Shown in pieces: positions 60,832 through 64,000 of a DNA stretch of 64,000 bases (position 1 is its first letter; every line of letters starts with the position of its first letter). The stretch comes from Nitrospira sp. BO4 (GTDB lineage: Bacteria; Nitrospirota; Nitrospiria; Nitrospirales; Nitrospiraceae). Both the position numbers and the translations under genes were made by a program. The stretch spans positions 62,001 through 126,000 of the forward strand of contig JAMPUU010000006.1 of the NCBI GenBank assembly GCA_030144965.1. Direction: 5' to 3'. The notes beneath the pieces were generated by a model that ran no database searches, was not told where the DNA came from, and was given only the letters and a program-made list of their open reading frames with translations.

Positions 60832-63378
60832 TCAGTTGACAGGATGGTTCTCCGTCGTGCGGTCCCCGCCCCGCACCTTGCTGATCGTGTCGCAGACGAC
60901 ATTGAAGGCCGTGCCCTTCGATAAGTAAGCGCAGGCGCCGGCCTCGTACATCGACTGCTCAAGCTTCGGATCCTCGTGCATCGATAGTCCAATCACGGCG
61001 ATGTTTGGGAACTGGTGCTTGATGCGACGGGTGGCCTCCACGCCGTTGAGCTTCGGCATATTGATGTCCATGAGGATAACGTCAGGATGGACTGAGGCGG
61101 CGAGCTCTACCGCAATTTCTCCGTCCATCGCTTCGCCGGCGATTTCGAATCCCGGTTCGCTCTCAAGCATGCTGCGCAGACCTTGCCGCATGATCTGATG
61201 ATCATCTACTAAGAGAATCCGAAGCTGACTGGGACGGTCATCTCCGTTGCCGGGCTGGGCTGCAGTGGAGGTTTGCTTCCCTTGATACCCGGCCAGCGCC
61301 GTGACCGCACGGGTCTGCAACGGGAACAGCATCGTCACTCGGGACCCGCGCCCAGGGACGGACCAGACCCGAATGCGTCCGCCGATCGCGTGCAGTTGTT
61401 CTTGTAGATTGAACAGACCGAACCCACCCTCCCGTGTGGGTGCCTGCGAGCCCTCCATTTGAAAACCAGCGCCGCGGTCCTTGACTTGAATGGCAAGATG
61501 GTCACCAATTCGGCGCAGCCGCACCGTCGCTTCGGTGACCTGCGCATGCTTGAGCACATTGAAGAGCAGCTCATGGAGCGACTGATATGCAGTACGCAAT
61601 ACCTCGGCATCCAACAGCTTTTGCTTGCCATCATCTATCACTCGGACGACCAATCCATGGCGCTGTAGCTTCTCCGTAACCCACTGGACCGCTGCAGCTA
61701 GATCCCCGTCACCCCCGAGCGTCGGTGGTCGCAAATCGCTCATCAATTGTCGAATGACTGCCAACGCTTCCTTGATCAGCTCCGTAATTGGCGCAATGCC
61801 GGCGGCGCACGACGGCGTCGTGGCGCGCGACAGAGCTTCCAGTTTCATCCGGCACAGGGCGAGCGTCTGCGCAAGATTGTCGTGGAGCTCGGTCGCCACG
61901 CGTTGGCGGACCGTCTCATCTGCTTTACGTAATTGATTCGCGAGCGACTGCAGACGCCCCTGGTACAGCATCAACTCCTTGGTCCGCTGCTTACGCTCGG
62001 TAATATCGACAAACGTGAACACGAAGTCAGTGGTATGGCTGGGTTCCGTGAGGGGAAAGGCCGAACATTCCACCTCCAGCACAGTCCCATCCTTACGCCG
62101 GAACACCTGCTCCTCGAGTCGCGTGAAATTCCCATGTGAAAGAGCCCGTAGCAGCACACACTGATCGCCACAGAGTACGTCGCCTCCACGGTGCACACGA
62201 TCATGGAAGGGATGCCCTAGCAATTCGTAGGGCATATAGCCCAGCATCTTGGCCCCTGACTGGTTCATAAAGGTGCAGCGCCCGTTGTGATCCACTCCAA
62301 AAATGCCCTGATCCGTAGTCTGCAACAACAGATGATACTGTGCCTCGGCCGCCGTGGCGCGCATTCGTTCCGCCTGGGCGAGCTTCCATTCCTTGAGCAA
62401 TCGTCCTTGCATCCAAATGAGGAGATAGAAGATCGGCAGGACAATGACGACGCCGACTGCTCCGACCTTGAAATGAAAACTTCGAACGGGCTGTACTAGC
62501 GACGCCGTGGGTATGCTCACCAATACCGTCCACCGAAATGCATCGGGCTGACCCCATCCCCTGGTGTGACTGTAACCTGTGATGATGGGAATGTGCTTCC
62601 GCAGGTTCATTTCCTCGATATAACGCCCCTTACCTTGGCGCGCCAATTCCAGCGATCTCATTTTCAGGGTGGAAAAGTTGGATCGGCCCTTATGAGCCAA
62701 GTCACTGTCGACGTAGGCCACTCCATCCTCAGCGATGATCTGGTACTCGATATCGGTCAACATGGAACTTTTGTTGGGCAAACTGGGCAGCGTTTCCACT
62801 GCAATCTCTTCCAAGACGGAGAGCGTGATACGGCTCGTTACCACGCCGGCAAAGCTTCCGCGCGAATCGTAGATGGCTCGTGAGATCGCGATCGCATCAG
62901 GTGCACCTTCCTCGGCCAGGAAGGCATCAACTCCTCCCAGTAAGGTGGCATCTGGCCTTGTCAAGGCCAGTGCGCGGATCTCCTGAAACCAGGGGGTCGC
63001 ACTGACATCCATCCCTCGCGGAGATTCATTCGAAGTTGAGGCCACCAAGCGTCCCTCCCCGTCCGCCACCGCAACCCAATGATATGTTTTACGGGTGTCC
63101 CGAACCGTGTGAAGATAATGCTGCACGAACGGCGGATCTTCTTTTATACGATTCGACAAAACAACCGCCATGACGCGCAGATCATCATAGCGTTCAAAAA
63201 TCAGCCGATCGAATTTCGAGGCGATTTCCGCCGCCCCTAAACTGAGAGCTTCCCCGGCTGTTTGTATCAGCGACTGTTGCATATACTGCCACGCCGCCAG
63301 CCAGGTCACCACGACCACCGCCGTGATCGCCGCAATCTGTACGGGTAATTGGTAGAAACTGGGCTTGGAGGACGTCAT
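60832..63378 (-). CDS. Cache-PAS sensor histidine kinase with C-terminal receiver
   Basis: 848 residues from the ATG at 63378 (longer frame to 63495 lacks support). TM at about 15-32, Cache-like periplasmic domain at about 40-300 (YHWVAVADGEGRLVAS), second TM near 304-322, PAS about 345-460, and HisKA_3 with His499 in TELHDNLAQTLALCRM, as in NarX-type kinases. HATPase follows (KDRGAGFQ, GGFGLFNLQEQ), then a receiver with Asp771 in VILMDINMPKLNG. The receiver is NarL-like but has no DNA-binding helix-turn-helix. Hybrid kinase that probably passes its phosphate to a separate regulator. Confidence 0.9.
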   Translation of the reverse strand: MTSSKPSFYQLPVQIAAITAVVVVTWLAAWQYMQQSLIQTAGEALSLGAAEIASKFDRLIFERYDDLRVMAVVLSNRIKEDPPFVQHYLHTVRDTRKTYHWVAVADGEGRLVASTSNESPRGMDVSATPWFQEIRALALTRPDATLLGGVDAFLAEEGAPDAIAISRAIYDSRGSFAGVVTSRITLSVLEEIAVETLPSLPNKSSMLTDIEYQIIAEDGVAYVDSDLAHKGRSNFSTLKMRSLELARQGKGRYIEEMNLRKHIPIITGYSHTRGWGQPDAFRWTVLVSIPTASLVQPVRSFHFKVGAVGVVIVLPIFYLLIWMQGRLLKEWKLAQAERMRATAAEAQYHLLLQTTDQGIFGVDHNGRCTFMNQSGAKMLGYMPYELLGHPFHDRVHRGGDVLCGDQCVLLRALSHGNFTRLEEQVFRRKDGTVLEVECSAFPLTEPSHTTDFVFTFVDITERKQRTKELMLYQGRLQSLANQLRKADETVRQRVATELHDNLAQTLALCRMKLEALSRATTPSCAAGIAPITELIKEALAVIRQLMSDLRPPTLGGDGDLAAAVQWVTEKLQRHGLVVRVIDDGKQKLLDAEVLRTAYQSLHELLFNVLKHAQVTEATVRLRRIGDHLAIQVKDRGAGFQMEGSQAPTREGGFGLFNLQEQLHAIGGRIRVWSVPGRGSRVTMLFPLQTRAVTALAGYQGKQTSTAAQPGNGDDRPSQLRILLVDDHQIMRQGLRSMLESEPGFEIAGEAMDGEIAVELAASVHPDVILMDINMPKLNGVEATRRIKHQFPNIAVIGLSMHEDPKLEQSMYEAGACAYLSKGTAFNVVCDTISKVRGGDRTTENHPVN

Positions 63379-63652
63379 CGGTAAAGCAGGGGAAGCACTG
63401 TACTGGCTTGTGCCGATATGGGAGCTAGGTCGATAAGAACCGGTCTGGAGAGCACGAGGTTGCCCCCTGATGTGGACCGGCCTGCATATACACATACACC
63501 AAGATGGACGAGGACGCTACCCCCCAGCAAGCCCCCGCGCAACCAGCGGCAGCATTCACAGTGCCAACATCGTCAGATCAGCTGACCTATCCAGTCATTG
63601 CGAGCAGGGCAAGTGGGGTGGATGAAAATCTTACAGTCACGACGTGGATGCT

Positions 63653-63856
63653 CTAGACAGCTTGCGTGACCCAATCTGGTACCGGATAACTGGTTACGCT
63701 GGCCTCCCGTCCACAACCATCACATATTCCCTGGCGAGTGACCGAACCATGCCTTCGGAGCTTGGCCCAGTAAAATTTGATTTCGTCTTCATTCCGCGGT
63801 GCCGTGTATGACAACCTATCACCACATTTAAGACAGTATTTAACCGTCATAGTCAT
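63653..63856 (-). CDS. Small zinc-ribbon protein, 67 residues
   Basis: ATG at 63856 follows AAAGGAG. Begins MTMTVKYCLKCGDRL and has ICDGCGREAS near residue 46, a four-cysteine zinc ribbon, with a basic middle (FYWAKLRRHGS). Unknown function, but the third independent occurrence in this window of a mini-protein with two CxxC knuckles. The sequence downstream to 63378 shows no other gene. Confidence 0.7.
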   Translation of the reverse strand: MTMTVKYCLKCGDRLSYTAPRNEDEIKFYWAKLRRHGSVTRQGICDGCGREASVTSYPVPDWVTQAV

Positions 63857-64000
63857 GTTGTGCGCTCCTTTCACGGACCGATAGGTTGGTTCCTCGTAAG
63901 CAGAAGGCCCCAGCCTAATCAGCCTCAATGGGGTGCGGCACTAGGACAAACCCTAGGGTACTAACGTAAACGGGAGAGGATGGTGGGGCACCTCAACACA

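Noticed and set aside
1-64000. CRISPR arrays, tRNA or rRNA genes, prophage or IS elements
   Set aside because: I looked for regular direct repeats, cloverleaf ends (GGTTCGAATCC-type) and transposase or integrase motifs and saw none that I could support.

Overview
The window reads as chromosomal DNA of a Gram-negative, GC-rich bacterium. MurJ, LpxC, TolC-type efflux, Slp and LemA lipoproteins, a SurA-like chaperone and a three-gene type-B succinate dehydrogenase/fumarate reductase all point to a diderm cell. The mix of a stand-alone Hcp, PPK2, FGE-sulfatase proteins, several CheY-like orphans and many small secreted or zinc-ribbon orphans suggests a Nitrospira-like member of Nitrospirota. That assignment is an inference from gene content; no rRNA or tRNA gene was seen.

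1-21.8 kb is mostly housekeeping: a SurA tail, engB, mtgA, an asparaginase/VOC operon, dtd, an O6-alkylguanine methyltransferase, murJ, bactofilin, two TPM proteins with LemA, a PilZ protein, and the SDH/FRD operon. A TolC-HlyD-HlyD efflux operon (18.0-14.2 kb) ends in an out-of-frame join to the 3' half of a GGDEF gene. lpxC, an HB1/ASXL-type winged-helix gene and suhB follow.

22-31 kb is the most interesting part. A minus-strand cassette encodes a DUF4062 plus inactive-STAND-like protein, a MoxR AAA+ ATPase, and a 1327-residue membrane protein with a death-fold-like N-terminus, degenerate vWA-like region and C-terminal FGE-sulfatase domain. An orphan Hcp lies downstream. The composition resembles NTP-dependent conflict (defence or suicide) systems built around MoxR. 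A RiPP-type B12-radical SAM enzyme lies next to it.

31-49 kb holds pterin dehydratase, a ParB-like protein, GDPD, PPK2, a second FGE protein, two MscS-type channels, a peroxide-response cluster (di-haem peroxidase, Dps, OxyR with both redox cysteines), exonuclease III, tandem zinc-ribbon mini-proteins, an HI0933-type flavoprotein and a YprB-like nuclease.

49-60.7 kb is low-density accessory DNA: secreted or lipoprotein orphans, single-domain response regulators, a segmental duplication whose response-regulator copy has decayed, an antiporter remnant, duplicated small families, a 33-residue membrane peptide and a lysine-rich basic protein. The window ends with a Cache-PAS histidine kinase fused to a receiver domain.
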